Source of the DNA: Suillus spraguei
Lineage: Eukaryota > Basidiomycota > Agaricomycetes > Boletales > Suillaceae
DNA: 64,000 bases
Reading direction: 5' to 3'
Assembly (NCBI GenBank): GCA_016800925.1
Contig: JABCPU010000247.1
Location: 1 to 64,000, forward strand
This document shows, in pieces, positions 11,183-23,492 of this stretch. Position numbers and translations under genes: made by a program. The notes under the pieces are model-generated. The model worked only from the letters and a program-made list of their open reading frames with translations. It made no database searches and was not told the origin of the DNA. Numbering within the stretch: the stretch's first letter is position 1; each line of letters starts with the position of its first letter.

Positions 11183-14100
11183 CTATGCCTGGCCCTGGAC
11201 TCTCCGAGATTTCCACACCTTCTTCTCCTGAACAGTCTCGAATCCATCATCATTCCTCCTGGGTTCAGGCGGTGGGGCATTACGAGATGTAAGAGGGGCA
11301 GGAGGGGCAGGAGATGCAGTCCGAGCAGGTGCGGCAGCCGGAAGTTTCGCTTGGCGCTCTCTCCAGCCTCCGGCATTACCACCAAGTGCAGGAGGTCGGT
11401 ATGTGCCTGTGGCAGAAGCAGCAGGGGCAGAGGGCAAAGGGCTTTCAACCCGCGGTGGTGTAGATATAGCAGCGGTGACACGCGCGGGCGCAGAGGGCGC
11501 TCCTCCACGCCGCCAAGTTCCTTGGGGCTGAGCTGGTTGCGCTGCTAGTTGGTTACGCTGCTCCGCGCGGCGTTGAGCAGCATGTGCTTCAGCCTCAGCC
11601 TCCCGTTCGGCACGTTTCCTTGCCTCCTCTTGAATTTTGGCACGCTCCTCTTCCCGTTTCCTGCGTGCTTCGGCGGCTTTCTCTTTCTCTTCCCGTTCCC
11701 TGGCCTCGGCTTCTTCCTCGGCTGCACGCCTCTCTGAAAAAAATGAGAAAACGACGACTACATGTAATCAAGTGTACTCACCAGCTTCTAATCGAGCTTC
11801 CTCCTCCTCCTGCTCTCTGCGTATACTGTCGGCCTCAAGACGTTCTTGTTCTTCCTTGTCTTTCATCTTCTGATGCGCAGCCCGCATCTTCTCCTTCTCC
11901 TCCTCAATTTTCTTGCATGACTCTGCGAGCTTGGCTGCATGCTCTTCACTCCGTTGTGCAATGATGAGTTGCTTCCTCTGTTGATAATCCTGCATCATGC
12001 GGCTCAGGCGCTTCTTGGACGCCATATCCTCTTCGAACGCCTGGCGCGCGCCCTCAATACGTGAGCGCTGAAGCGTTTCGAAGATTGTGCGGTCGGTGGC
12101 TTGCTGTTCCGCATAGTCCTCTGCAACCAGTGGCCGCTCTTCCTTGCGGTACGCACGCTCGATGTGGTCGATTCGCTTGGCAGCGGTGCGCAAACGCTGA
12201 TTGAGCTCTTTCTTCTCGCGTTCAAGCTGCTCAACTTGCATGCGCATGAGTGAATCTGTGGATAGATCTTCCATTTCCTGTGGACAGCCATATGAGTAAC
12301 CCTTAAGTAGATGGTTTGAAAAAGGGATACACACATCCACCGACACTTTCAGGTTGCCCTTCTTGATCAGCGTCTGTGCGAGCTTCTTGGCTTCCTCCGC
12401 ACGAATAGAATCCACCTCCTTTTGTGCGCGTTCCCGCTCCTTCTTCGCCATCTCGAGTTTGGCGCGTCGCACCTCCTCATCCTTCTCGCGCCGTGTCGTT
12501 TCCGCACGACGGCTGGCTTCCTCCTTCTCTTTGCGAGCGGAGAGCTCAGAGAGGAGCTCGCGGCGGCGCGCGACGAGTGCACGACGGAGCGACAGCGCAT
12601 GCCGCTCAGCGTTTGCAGCTGCGACAAGCTCTGCAAACTTGGCATGTTGAGCAGCTTCTTCTTCCTCGGGAGAGAGTTGAGGGGGCGGGTACAGAACCGC
12701 AAGGGAATTGTGCAGTGTCACCGCGAGCGTGCTCAGCCGTGTCCGTACGAGTTCCGCGGCGCTAGGCTGGACACTGGCCTCTGTGTTGGTGCTTGTGGAC
12801 GGGATGGGGTCTTCGGAACTAACCACGAAACCCTCGTCGATGAAGGTGATTGTGCCGGTGGCGTGATCGACATATACGTTGCGCTCACCGCGGCGTGCAC
12901 AACCCATGAGGAACGCCTCCACCTGCTCTGGGCCAAGCCCTTCGAGGGGTGTGACAAGTTCAAGGAGCGAGGTGATGGTAAGGGTGGAATAAACTTGGGA
13001 AAGTTGCGCAAGCAGACGGGAGAGTAGTGCACGTTCCAGGAGAGAACGGTAGCCAAAGTATGGTGTGTCTGGTGCACACAGTTCTGCGAGAAGCGGAGCG
13101 GTGGAGGAGCAAAGCGTCAGGGGTCGAATGAAGCTTCGAGAAGCGTGTACAGAGACTTGATGGGCGCTGGGGAAAGATGGAGGACGTCACGGGAAAGCTG
13201 TGAGTGGGTAAACATGTGTTCAGTTCAAAGATGGCAAATATACATACGGCGTCTTTGATCAGCCCGGCGCGAGTGGGTGCTCTGGTGAGACCAAGAAGAG
13301 CGGTGAGTCGCGATGTTTTGCCCTTGCCATCCTCATCTTCATTCTGTAGACCAACAGGGACGGCCAATGCACTAACAAGTACCTGGCCGGCGAGTTTTGT
13401 CATCTCCTCCTCACTCTTTCCCCCAATACTGGTAACAATTGCATGGTACCGACCCCATGCAGCGGCATGATATAAAGCATTTCCACTCATCAAGAAAATC
13501 TTAGTCAACTTTTCATAATAGTTCGCCATCATTGCCGGACGGGGAGCCTTTTTTGCCATCGTGAGCAAATTGTGCACATCTTCGACACTACGGAACGCCT
13601 CCTGCCAAAGCTCGAGTTCAACAGAGGTATTAAGCTGAGCGAATCGGGTGTCAAGATGATGTTGCAGTGTCTCCGCATCCGATAAGTTGATTGCATGTGT
13701 TTGATGCGCATATTTTGCGACATTGGAAAGGTGCAGTCGGAGAGTTTCACAAAGTCTCCGGAACTCGACCTTTCGTTGGTGCTTTAGGCAGAAACGGAAA
13801 GCTTGCTGCGCAACTTGCTAAAGAATTCATGTTAGAGAATATAGAATCAGGGTCGTCCCGCATTACACCTGAGGCAATTATCATGAAGGCCATGAGGCGC
13901 TAATACTTGCCTAAACCAGTAGCCTTCCCTTCAGGAAGCATATGAAGGACCGAAAATTAGAAAAAGAATGAAATTGCTCTCCAAAGCGTATGCAAGTAGC
14001 CAAGAGGAAAATGAGCTCACCTGATAAATAACTTCCAGCCGAGCATTATTCTTGAGAGTCTCGAGTGATGTACGATAGCTCTCCCACAGGAATTTGAGCC

Positions 14101-14551
14101 AAGGTGTGACGAGTGCACGATCCGTGCGGTCCTTGCTCTGATCACCGCTAACTGCACCGAGGAGAATGCTCTCGGGCGTTTCGCTTGCCTCAAGATCGTC
14201 AACATCGACAGGTCCGGTGACTTTGTCCGCTTTCTCCTGCGCTTCGTGAACTTTGGCATCCGAGAGCTGAATAAAACGGTTAATGACAACTTCGATGCTT
14301 CCAACGCTCGAATTTTGAGCGATATTCTTGTATTGCATGAGACCCTCTTTGGCAGTACGGCCTTTACGCATATCGACGCAAAGCTCGACGAAGCGGATCA
14401 CAATTGGTTCGAGCGTAGTGAGTGGCGTCGAGCGAAAACGTTTTGAAGAGAACATCTCTACGAGCGATTGAAGGGCCGCATGAGACTGACCAACAGAGAC
14501 GAGGCCCTCTGCTTGCTTGAGCACGGCCTCGGGTTTTGTGAACGGTGCCAT
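11183..14551 (-). CDS. TIF32: eukaryotic translation initiation factor 3 subunit a (TIF32/RPG1), with apparent frameshift
   Basis: Largest scaffold subunit of eIF3, acting on the 40S ribosome in initiation. The start at 14551 gives [15 protein letters not shown], the conserved eIF3a N-terminus, followed by [13 protein letters not shown] and [10 protein letters not shown]. The middle exons give [46 protein letters not shown] and the PCI region ending near [19 protein letters not shown] long coiled coil of charged residues follows (about 11.5-12.7 kb), then a Pro/Ala-rich tail with [14 protein letters not shown] and the stop at 11183. Introns lie at about 13.82-14.02, 13.20-13.25, 12.28-12.33 and 11.73-11.78 kb. 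The frame breaks at a CCCC run (13120-13123): [13 protein letters not shown] runs into TGA, while [15 protein letters not shown] continues one base out. Because eIF3a is essential, a lost C in the assembly is more likely than a real lesion. Confidence 0.93.
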
Positions 14552-14899
14552 GTTTGGGCTGTGGGTTGTTAGTTGTGCTTGTCCTAGACCAACGAGCAGG
14601 ACGCCGTACGCACTGTTCAAGTGAGTTTCGAGCGTGACTTTTCCCGCTCGAAGTGTCTTGTACAGCTCTCAGAGTTTGCTGTGAGTCGGGGTAATGGGCC
14701 TACTCGATATCGGTACCGTTAATGACAACGAAAAAAACTAAGTTCGGCGTCCCCGTGGGAAACATCATCCGTTTTCGACTTTTTTAACACCGAGTCTGCG
14801 ACATATCGATATCATCTAACCTACTATTCTTCGTGAACGTCGTAATTTTACAAGGATAATGCATACATCTATCTCATCCCCAGCTAATTACTTTTCACT
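14552..14899. other. intergenic spacer between tandem minus-strand genes
   Basis: Spacer of 348 bp holding the eIF3a 5' region and the 3' end of the downstream-oriented Shp1-type gene. No feature was recognised. Confidence 0.5.
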
Positions 14900-16371
14900 T
14901 CAAACCCACCGTTGAACAATAACACTGTTAACTAGTCCAGCACCCTCAATTGTTTGAGTATCATCTTCCAAGGTGCGATTAGGGAATGTCGTTCCAATCG
15001 TATACGGGCGTGACAAATTCTCGGGACGAGAACTATAAAGAAATAATTAGTACCTCTGGCAAGTTTCCAGGGGGTAAACGCAACGTACGCATTGATGAAC
15101 GAACGAAGATCACCAACGGTATGCGTGAGGTTCATTCTGCATGGCATGCGCGTGCCGTCTGCCAAACGGATCTGCATGCTCGTAGTAGGCTGTGTCTGGT
15201 CGACCTCAAAGCGAGTGCTAATATTATGTCTCTCGACACTGGCACTGGAACCAGCGGCACCGCTGCTGCCAGACGGAAATGATCCTGGCATCAAAGGTGC
15301 TGTATTAGGGGTAACAGCAGGAGTTGGTGCACCAAGCCTCTGTCCAGATCCTGAAAAGTTGCCCCTCTTTGGGGCAACATATTCCTCGCTAAGCCGAGTT
15401 GCCACGTTAAGGTTGACACGTTGACCAGGTGTGACGTTCATGACGGATATGGGTGCAGTACTGTAAAGAATAATGAAGGAAATATCATGATGACAGAGTT
15501 TACATACCCTTGCTGGATGGACCTCAAAAGTTCTTGGTTACCGGGTTCGTCATATCGCATCAGTGCTCCATCCTCAAGGCTGAACCCGTCTCTCCAAAGA
15601 TGCAGGTGCCGGACAACAATGTCATCTTCGTCTTCGCATAGAGTACCGGGTCAGCCATAGGTAACAACCACCAGAACAGTAAGAGAAAACGAAATTCACC
15701 ATCTTCTGCAGTCGGATCTGGTACGTATGAGCTCTCCACTTCGTCACTCCCAAGTGTGTGCCCGCCGCCACTGAAAGGTCCAGCTGCTTTGCGGGCGCCA
15801 GGTAGAGGTCCCACCCCACCCCTTCAAAACAAGGAAGTCTCAGTCAGGATTAAAAAATTCGATGCAGGCGCTGAACGACGTACTCTGCAGCCTGTCTTAA
15901 TATATCTCTCACGAGACGCCCACCAGGACGAGCGCCGGCAGAGTTAGGGTTCTGCACTGAAATGCCACTGCCCGGCTAGTAAGCTCAAGTACTATTATAC
16001 AGGATAAAGCTTCTACACACCTCCGTTCGCCACCTGCAAACCAGTTCTCACCTTCTTTGTTCTCGTCGTCGTCGTCATCGTCATCGTCATCGTCGTCAAC
16101 CTGTGGTCCTCCTGGTATCCTGGCACTACCAGATGTAGGGAGATTCGAAAGACTTCCAAAACCACCTCTATTGAAATCTAATGATTAGAAATTTGTCAAA
16201 GATAACGGTGCTGGAAGCGCACCGAGATGAGGATGAGGTGTTCCTGCTGGGGTTGTTAGTGCCACTCCAGTCTCCAACCCGACCCACGCGAGGTGCAGAT
16301 GGTCGGCCCCATCCAGCGGGTAGAGGCTCGTTGTTCTGGTTTCCTCCGAGAGATTGACCTCCGCTTGACAT
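14900..16371 (-). CDS. SHP1: SEP/UBX-domain Cdc48 cofactor (p47/Shp1 family)
   Basis: Adaptor of the AAA ATPase Cdc48/p97 in protein degradation, membrane fusion and phosphatase regulation. The first exon (from 16371) reads [11 protein letters not shown] and [11 protein letters not shown] run of 11 Asp residues follows (coded about 16.06-16.10 kb) ending in [12 protein letters not shown], a conserved p47 segment. The SEP domain has [33 protein letters not shown] and [17 protein letters not shown]. After a Ser/Gly/Pro linker comes the UBX domain: [27 protein letters not shown] and [14 protein letters not shown], ending SVIVQRWV. The p47 interaction loop of the UBX domain (TFPN) is present. Full p47 has an N-terminal UBA domain; none is coded here, and the protein starts directly before the NWFAGG region. 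The last intron (15.03-15.09 kb) splits the UBX domain in phase. Confidence 0.92.
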
Positions 16372-17660
16372 CGTTCAAGTCAATGATATCGATCTATATA
16401 ATCACGTTGAGTCCAATACTGCGCTAAACGATAAACAATTGTCATTGGCTGACTGGCGAATCGTATTACATAATAAGTTAGTAAGAAAGTAAATGCGGTC
16501 TTCTACCCGGTGTCTGGGTCACTGTAGCACTAACTGAATTCACTCAGAAGGATGTACTGCTTAATGCAAAGACTCGGTCCATGGTTGTTCCACATTACTG
16601 AAACCCGACCCTGGATCATGCACTTGGCCGCCCGAGTTATCCGTCAGCTGCAATGACTAGATTCTGGGTGGGACAGGAAACTATAATCATTGCGCCGCAG
16701 TAAGAAATCTGGATTCTGTGTCATATTGTGTTGAACGTTGAACTTTAGCACGTCAACCCTAGTGTCAAATTTGTTTTGAACTAGCCGAGTAATAACAAAT
16801 TTCACTTGTAGTACTCCTACTTTTTTGAGTCGGCCATCTGAAAGAAGGTAGGACAGACAGCCCCCATGATCAGAGTTCCCACCTCGACATTCAGCCTCCT
16901 CCGGAAAAGGATTCCGTACGGTTTGCCAAGGAGTAATTCACAGCTTCCTGGGATCTCAGCGTCTCAGATAAAGTGGAGAGGAAATTTCTCTACAAGTTGG
17001 TGTTGAAGCTGTCATCAGGAATGTAAGCGTTTCTACCCCGATGCTTTTGCGCCCACCTTACACGAGTTGCAGCTCAGCCACTAGAACCTCATATAAATGT
17101 CTGCGTTGGCTGTGTTGTTTCGATCTGCATTCTCAGAAAAAGGTCACTAACTCTGAAGCACAATCACTCAGTCAGAACCTGGACATTGTATTCAGGAATC
17201 GGTACCTTAAGCTCAAGCTGCTAAATATATTCACCAGCTCTCTTGAAATGCCTAGTATTCAAGTGGCTGCTTGAGACATTCACGGATCCTGGAATATTTC
17301 TTGTCATTGCTAGCTTTTTCCACAGATCGAATGGCCTCTGGGTCCCAACGTCTCAGACATACTGTATCAACTATATGATGTTTACACGACCTGCTCGGAC
17401 ATTCAGGACCGAATCGTACTGTCTGCAAAGGAGAAGGCATCCACGTGTACGGTGACTCTTTGTCGTCTATATTATGAACGTACATTTCAGGCATTTCCTA
17501 CTTGGCATGAACTTCTTGGTCAGAGAAGAGAATACTTTGACGTGTTTGATCAGATAAGGACGGTATTTTTGCCACGACTACCGCGCTGGCTGCTGCGAAA
17601 GATAGAACATTCAGAGATGAACCGCTTTCAGATAGCATATCGACACTGAAGCAATAGCAC
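16372..17660. other. intergenic, no supported gene
   Basis: AT-rich stretch upstream of the Shp1-type gene. Short open frames between 17.0 and 17.65 kb have no recognisable similarity. Part of it may be decayed body of the retrotransposon whose 3' end lies just to the right. Confidence 0.4.
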
Positions 17661-18083
17661 GAAGACGCACTAAACAAGAGCTGGACAACTGCCTGGCAAA
17701 AATCGCCCCGCTATGCAAGAACCAAGGCAGTCGATCCCACCATGCCGTCAAATAAGTACATCAAACTCGTAGCTACCTTCCCGAGAAAACAAACCAGTGT
17801 ATACGCGCAACTCCGCACCCGCCACCTCCCCCTCAACTACTATCTCCATCGTATCGGAAAGAGCGCGTCACCCCACTGCCCTATATGCCCCAACGTGAAC
17901 AAAACCATCCATCACTACCTCTTCGACTGCCCCCAATATGTCAGAGAACGCCACTCCCTACGACGTCAATCAACATCCTTGTCCTATATCCTAACGTCTG
18001 AAAAAGCCACTCAGCCCCTCGTGCACTATATTAGTAAAACCGGAAGATTCAAACCTACGTTCGGTGAGATTTCGGACAGCTAA
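17661..18083 (+). mobile_element. non-LTR retrotransposon relic (3' end of reverse transcriptase ORF)
   Basis: An open frame bounded by a stop at about 17658 ends with a CPICPNVNKTIHHYLFDC zinc-binding pattern (C-x2-C-x7-8-H-x4-5-C) preceded by QLRTRHLPLNYYLHRIGKS. This is the typical C-terminal tail of LINE-type reverse transcriptase proteins of basidiomycetes, downstream of the RNase H region. The catalytic reverse transcriptase and endonuclease domains are absent upstream, so it is a truncated fossil. The following stretch to about 18290 may be its 3' untranslated tail. Confidence 0.75.
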
Positions 18084-20214
18084 GAACGTCCCCATGTTCA
18101 CTTCGTTTACAATACTACCACCAACTAATCTACCTTACGCCCACCTCCACCATTATCATCATCAAAGCCAATTATCTCCGAGACTGGAGGGAAGACGTCT
18201 CGCCGGCCGAGACACCCGTGTAGGAAAAGAGGGATCATTCCCCACATCTGTAAGGATTGTATATGCATATCCTCTACGCGCGGACGCACTTTGACCGCAA
18301 TCAGGTGTAACGACTGGCAATGACAATGCTGAGTTCTTCGATTATCACTGCGACTTGTACTATCTCGAACTGATTTTTTCTCCGAGCAATTTTAACTAGC
18401 ATCCTCATTTGTTCGTGGATCACCCCATAGATTGATGCATGAGCATGACTCCAGAGTGCTGCAGATTGCCTGGGCCTCGTTGCCTTTTACTTCTTTAGCA
18501 TCCTGCCTAAAACATCGTCGGTCGTATCGCTCGATTTTATCACAGTAGCAGTGGTAGAGCGTAATACGTATGGCACGGATGGATACTTCTTCCATATTCC
18601 AAGATAACACACTATTTCGAATTCCTTCCTATCCTTACGGACGGCACAAAGAAGTGCATGCAGGCTGCTTCAGAATTTGATCTCAAGATGCTTATCGGGA
18701 GGTATGGATTATGTTCTCGAAAGACTGAGTAGCGAGGTCCAGAGCAGGGAGAGAGAGCAGCTGTTGCTGTGAAGGGGTTGAGAGGTGTAGCCAGCAACAT
18801 GCTTCAGAGGTTGTGAGCAGGGCTTACTATGCGATCGCGAACTGCTTCGTAATTGGGCACGCCGAATTATCATGACTTGAATGCCGTTCATTAGCAAATT
18901 GCTTGGAAGCGAAGCCTAAGCCAGAAGCATTCAGCAGAGCATCGTGAAGCAGACCGGGTCGTTAGCACCCGCTGCAGCCACCCGTCTCTGATAAGAGGGA
19001 TCCTAGGTGGTAGGGATGGTAACTTGTGAAAGTTTAGGGCTACCACTACCCCAACCGCGCCGACCGTCTTGCTGTGTTTAGGCATGATACTACCGGGCCC
19101 ATATTCCCGGTGGTAGTACGAGTTTCGAGGCACGACTGCAACCGCGTCGGTGACTGGCCACGCAAGGTATCTATGACCCACCGGGAGGGTAGTCCATGGT
19201 CGAGGGGGGAAACTTCAGATCCCAGATCCGGCGGCCTTCAGACCCTGAAACCTACTCACCATCATGATCATGGGACCCTAGTCAACCGTTTCCAAACCGA
19301 CCGGGAATTTGGCGTCCCCGTGCAAAGACGATGCTGAATTGCATATATAATCTGTTGCTTACCTTATCCTTTACCCTCGAGATCTGACGCTCATCCACGT
19401 TTTCTCGTTTGAACTCTTCGTTTGTTTTACGGGCAAGCTTCCTGTTGGGCAGAAAACATGTCATTAGATGGTGCTTATTATACTAGGGTTGATGAAGGGA
19501 TGTTTGGATGGTCCAACAGCTGTACAGGCCTCGCAGAGTCGCACTCAATATCATGCATCTTCAAGTTGGTATTTTGGAGTATTCGCTTTCAGGTCTTCAA
19601 CATGCGACATACGCATACGAATGCAACATATGCTGTACAGCTGTACAGCCGCCGCTCTGTCGAACCCTATTTGTGAGAAGCGGAGGCTCCACAAGGTTAC
19701 CCCACTTTCCCATCACATTCAGTAATGACCCGAAAAAACACCCAAGCACCAACCGTCCTCATCGTAAATCAACCCTAGTAAATTCTGAAGAACGCCAGTG
19801 GTAATCAGCGAATCAGGGTACAAGCTGCGTAGGTTCTAAATGATCACGTCTTCCGGTTAATAAGACTCCACAAAATTACCATAAACTTCCTCGTACTTGC
19901 GGCTGTGCCGGGAACCAGATGATGATTGGACGATGCCGTCGCAAAGTCGAGAAACGCGTAAAAGGGCTTTAGAATGGTATCGATGCTCCACTTGAAGTCA
20001 GGATGTGAGACATGTGATGAACCTTCGACAAAACGGTGTGTAAATCAACTTACATAAGTCACCTAGGGGAGAAGTTGCCGCGTCATGGTCACGTGCTTCG
20101 AAAATCAAGGCTTTTTGGCAAACTACTTTAAATTCGACGACGCAGCGGTCAGGTTTGCCCTTTGACCGACACTACATTGAACCTGAGTGCCGCTCGAGAG
20201 CCTCGATACCATTA
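18084..20214. other. gene-poor region
   Basis: No coding frame could be supported. The 18.95-19.35 kb part is GC-richer, with short inverted elements such as CCGGGCCCATATTCCCGG near 19.1 kb, and may be promoter-like or repeat-derived; no identity is claimed. Confidence 0.35.
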
Positions 20215-20998
20215 ATGCGTGCGCCATCCCCACAATTTTCTCTCACATCTTCCGTACATTCGAGCAGGAAACATGCGTTCAAGAAAAGAAAACTCAACCA
20301 TATTCAATCGTCCACGCGCCACGACACAGGCTTATGTCCCTCAAAGGCAGAACAATCTACAACACCAAACGCACATAAAGCCTCGACCTTGACATGTTCT
20401 TCATGCCACCGCGTGTTGTCTGCGTCGATGAGGTCTGGTGCTGGTGCTGGTGCGAGTGCAGGCGTAACTTGTGCAAAGTGGGTGGACACCTTCCCTCCAA
20501 TTGTTCGTCTCTCAAATCTGATAAATTTTCAGGTGTGGATTAGCTGTATGTGCTATTTGTTCTCGCACATGCTCCTCGATGTTACGACAATCCTCGTTCC
20601 CACCAACACCAGCATTAACACGCTGTCCCTCTCTGTCAGGGTCGCCATCACCGTCACCTTCTGGATCTCCCAAACGAGTCGCATTAAGCCTAAATATCTC
20701 TACCATGAACTGTAATATACTCCTCTCTCCATCTTCTGGCAAGCGGAAGAAGTCTTCAGAAAAAGATGACGTTGATGTAGACCATCCTTCGAAATCTCGA
20801 GGCATGCTTTTCGGGCTGGACGATGGAGCTCTCCTTGTTCCTGGATGTGGTCGACCTATCTGTCGAACGTGCTGCGTAGAGAGTGTTCAGAAGTAAGCTT
20901 TTGATGATTACTATGTGAACAACGATTGAGGCTTTTCTAATCACAGCGATGGGACTCTTTGTGTAGATTGTTACGCCGTTGTTGGAAACGTGCTCTAG
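20215..20998 (+). CDS. small Cys-rich (putative zinc-binding) protein of unknown function
   Basis: Three exons (20215-20477, 20533-20892, 20947-20998) join in phase to a 224-residue protein. It contains spaced Cys pairs: TCSSCHRVL, TCAKCGLAVCAICSRTC and, after about 90 residues of Ser/Pro-rich linker with basic and acidic patches (GKRKKSSEKDDVDVD), PGCGRPICRTCC and TLCVDCY. The pattern resembles a cross-brace zinc finger interrupted by a long loop, as in several fungal B-box/RING-like or FYVE-like folds, but I cannot assign a named family. It is cytosolic or nuclear by lack of a signal peptide or membrane helix; KKRKLNH is a possible nuclear localisation signal. The ATG at 20215 is the first in frame; the open frame extends further upstream without ATG. 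Confidence 0.8.
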
Positions 20999-23492
20999 AA
21001 CAAGGAACAATCCAACCATGAAGAGTCTCGTGCTCTCCGGAGGACCCTTCCAGCGTACCGACATAATTTGCATTGTCAATGTTTTGCTTGCTTTCTTTGT
21101 TGCTCGGACTATTACAAGCCACGGTGATTCCTCATATTGTATACTATGCATTCATTACCATATGTTCGCAAGCATTCATACGCTAGATGGAGTACGACGA
21201 CATTTGACGACGCTCTGTGATGTTTGTTGAATTGCCAGTTTAACTGGTCTTACTATATTATCCTGGAAATGGGCAAGGCAGATTGAGACGATGTATGAAT
21301 GGAGTGTTGGCATGCAGGTGGACGCAGAGTCCATGTATCCGACGAACGCATTATTCTATCTGGAAGGCGAACAGCCTGGTGCCAGAGGATGCGTCATACT
21401 ACTATCATTGGTAACGTTGATTGAATATTGATTGCCGTGACGTGCGGGGGATCACTCGCACGACGGAAATGCAGCGGTCCAGGTGGCCCGTGAGCAGCCA
21501 CTGCAGAGATACTGCGCATGAGTGTTCAAACGTTCACCGACAACTCTTGAGGACATGCTGCAAGAAGGAGCTCTGCAATTCACGAACTGACGTTTGCAAG
21601 ATCCTGACGTCAGGTGGAAAGAGTCCCTGATGGTACATCCCACCATCCAGTTCCAACTCTCGCAAAAATCACTTTCCCTTGATTGAACCCACACTACAAG
21701 TATTGCAATAAGCTTGCAACCTCGGACCCAGCGTTGAGTTACTGTTGATGTGCGATGAACGGCGCCAAGAGTTGCACTAGAGTTTAGAGACATCACTGAT
21801 CAGCCGCAGCGGTACATTCTACTAGATCCAGGCTCCAGCTGGTAGGATTTGGAGTGGTCTTAACCAGAACCGTACCAAGTCCGGAAGAATGGACTTGGAT
21901 TTATGATGAGATGTGATAAGCAGTAACGCTTCGAAGTGCTGAACTGGCCGATTGCCAGCGAAGGTTATATGACTCTGGCACATTTAAAGAAAGGCATAAT
22001 AGGCTACAATGTCCTCTTCAAGAGTTTGGTTCAGTACGCTTTGCTCTAATACTGGCTGTTTGGCCGATGCTAAGTACCATGCACAGTAATGGGGTCGTCG
22101 TCAGGGATCCATGTTGGAGTATGCCCTCAGGCAAGGGGACATTGTGGTAGCGACTCTCCGCGCAAACCAGAAGTCCTACCCGATTTAGCAGCTCGGCATC
22201 CTGCAGACAAGCTCGTGTTGAAAGTTGATGTTCTCTAGGAAGAAGACATTGATGCAGCGTTTTCCCGCACGCGGGAGGTCTAGATTTCGTGTCCAACAGT
22301 ACAGTCTATGGAATTGCTGGAAAACTGGCAGGCGCGCCTGATGACGAAACACGTGAGATTTTTGAACAAATTTCTGGGGCGCGATGAGCATTAGTCGTTC
22401 TGGTCAAATCTTTCAAGGAGGAAGTCCTCCAAATGAGTTCGACTATTGTCATTGACCCACGTCCTGTTAATTACTGAGTTACTATGCTGCAATATTGTGA
22501 GTGGCATATTTTGTCAATGATTGATCAAATGCTAATTCTCGATTCTATGCAGCAGATACGGTAGGCCGAAAATAAAAATATTCTCGAGTCCACACACTCA
22601 GCGCTGCATGTAGTGATAGCAATTGAGGGCTTCTCGAGAGCTGCTACCTCAGTGAAACATACAGGCCGTCGCTCTAACATTCAATAAATTCGTACTCACA
22701 AAAGAAGCCAGATTTGCATCATCGAACCTGGCGCTTTCAAGACATGACTCGAATGTAATGAAAAGCAGAGAACTGATACCCCAACATCCGACACATGCTA
22801 CCGACAAGTCAAGTCCTCTGAGACTTTCGCACGGCACCGCATCGGTTAACAGAGCATGGTATACAAGATTGGAGAAAAGTTCACGCGGACTGTTTACCAG
22901 GACATTCTGGCGAAAAAGACCCCCTAGCACTTGCCGATGGGTTTGGGTGCCATTAAGATACTGGCCGTCAACTTGATCGAAAGTTTGAAGGCAACCTTGG
23001 CTGAGGCGTGATGCCGTGGTCGGCGGACCTAACCTAAAGTAGCTAGTTAATAGGGACTGGTCATACCTGCGCGAGCTATTACATTAATATTCCGCAGCGG
23101 AGGGATAATGAACTCGAGTGCGTCCACACCATGTCGGTCTATCGGAAAATCACGATTTGTGTTGAGGTTTCGCCCACGACAGTAATAGAGCTTTCTAGAT
23201 GCATGGTATGCACTCAGATTCTGATAGTCGAGCTATGAGCAACATTTCCTGAAGCGTGGGCCAATTATGAGTATTATCTGTCTTTGTCGTCTAATTGTTG
23301 GGGCTAGGAACCAGACCATAGAGGGATGATGATAGTCATTATGAACATTCTTCTTTACGGTGGATCTTGTCATGCGCGGTACCTTTCGGACGTATATGAT
23401 ATAAGACATCCTGGTGCAAGTAGAAGATGAAGATGAAGAGTGGTGATTAGATGTCGTTATTGACAGTGAATAATGGTGCCCCGTGAAGACAG
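20999..23492. other. gene-poor region
   Basis: About 2.5 kb without a coding frame I can support. The longest minus-strand frame (about 22.65-22.93 kb) has no recognisable family. MTO1 terminates at the right end. Confidence 0.4.

Noticed and set aside
11500..12700. Long plus-strand open frames with Ser/Arg- or Leu/Pro-rich proteins opposite eIF3a
   Set aside because: They are antisense shadows of the charged, codon-biased eIF3a coiled coil.
17041..17650. Plus-strand frames considered as reverse-transcriptase body of the retrotransposon relic
   Set aside because: No catalytic FADD or RNase H motif is visible and frames are short; only the zinc-motif 3' end is supported.
18900..19350. GC-rich stretch with palindromic-looking CCGGGCCCATATTCCCGG elements, considered as rDNA or transposon end
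   Set aside because: It does not resemble conserved 18S, 5.8S or 28S blocks, no flanking target-site duplication or terminal inverted repeat was found, and no frame is open across it.
22649..22930. Minus-strand frame of about 90 codons
   Set aside because: It has no splice-joined partners, no recognisable domain and overlapping frames on the other strand of similar length; probably chance.
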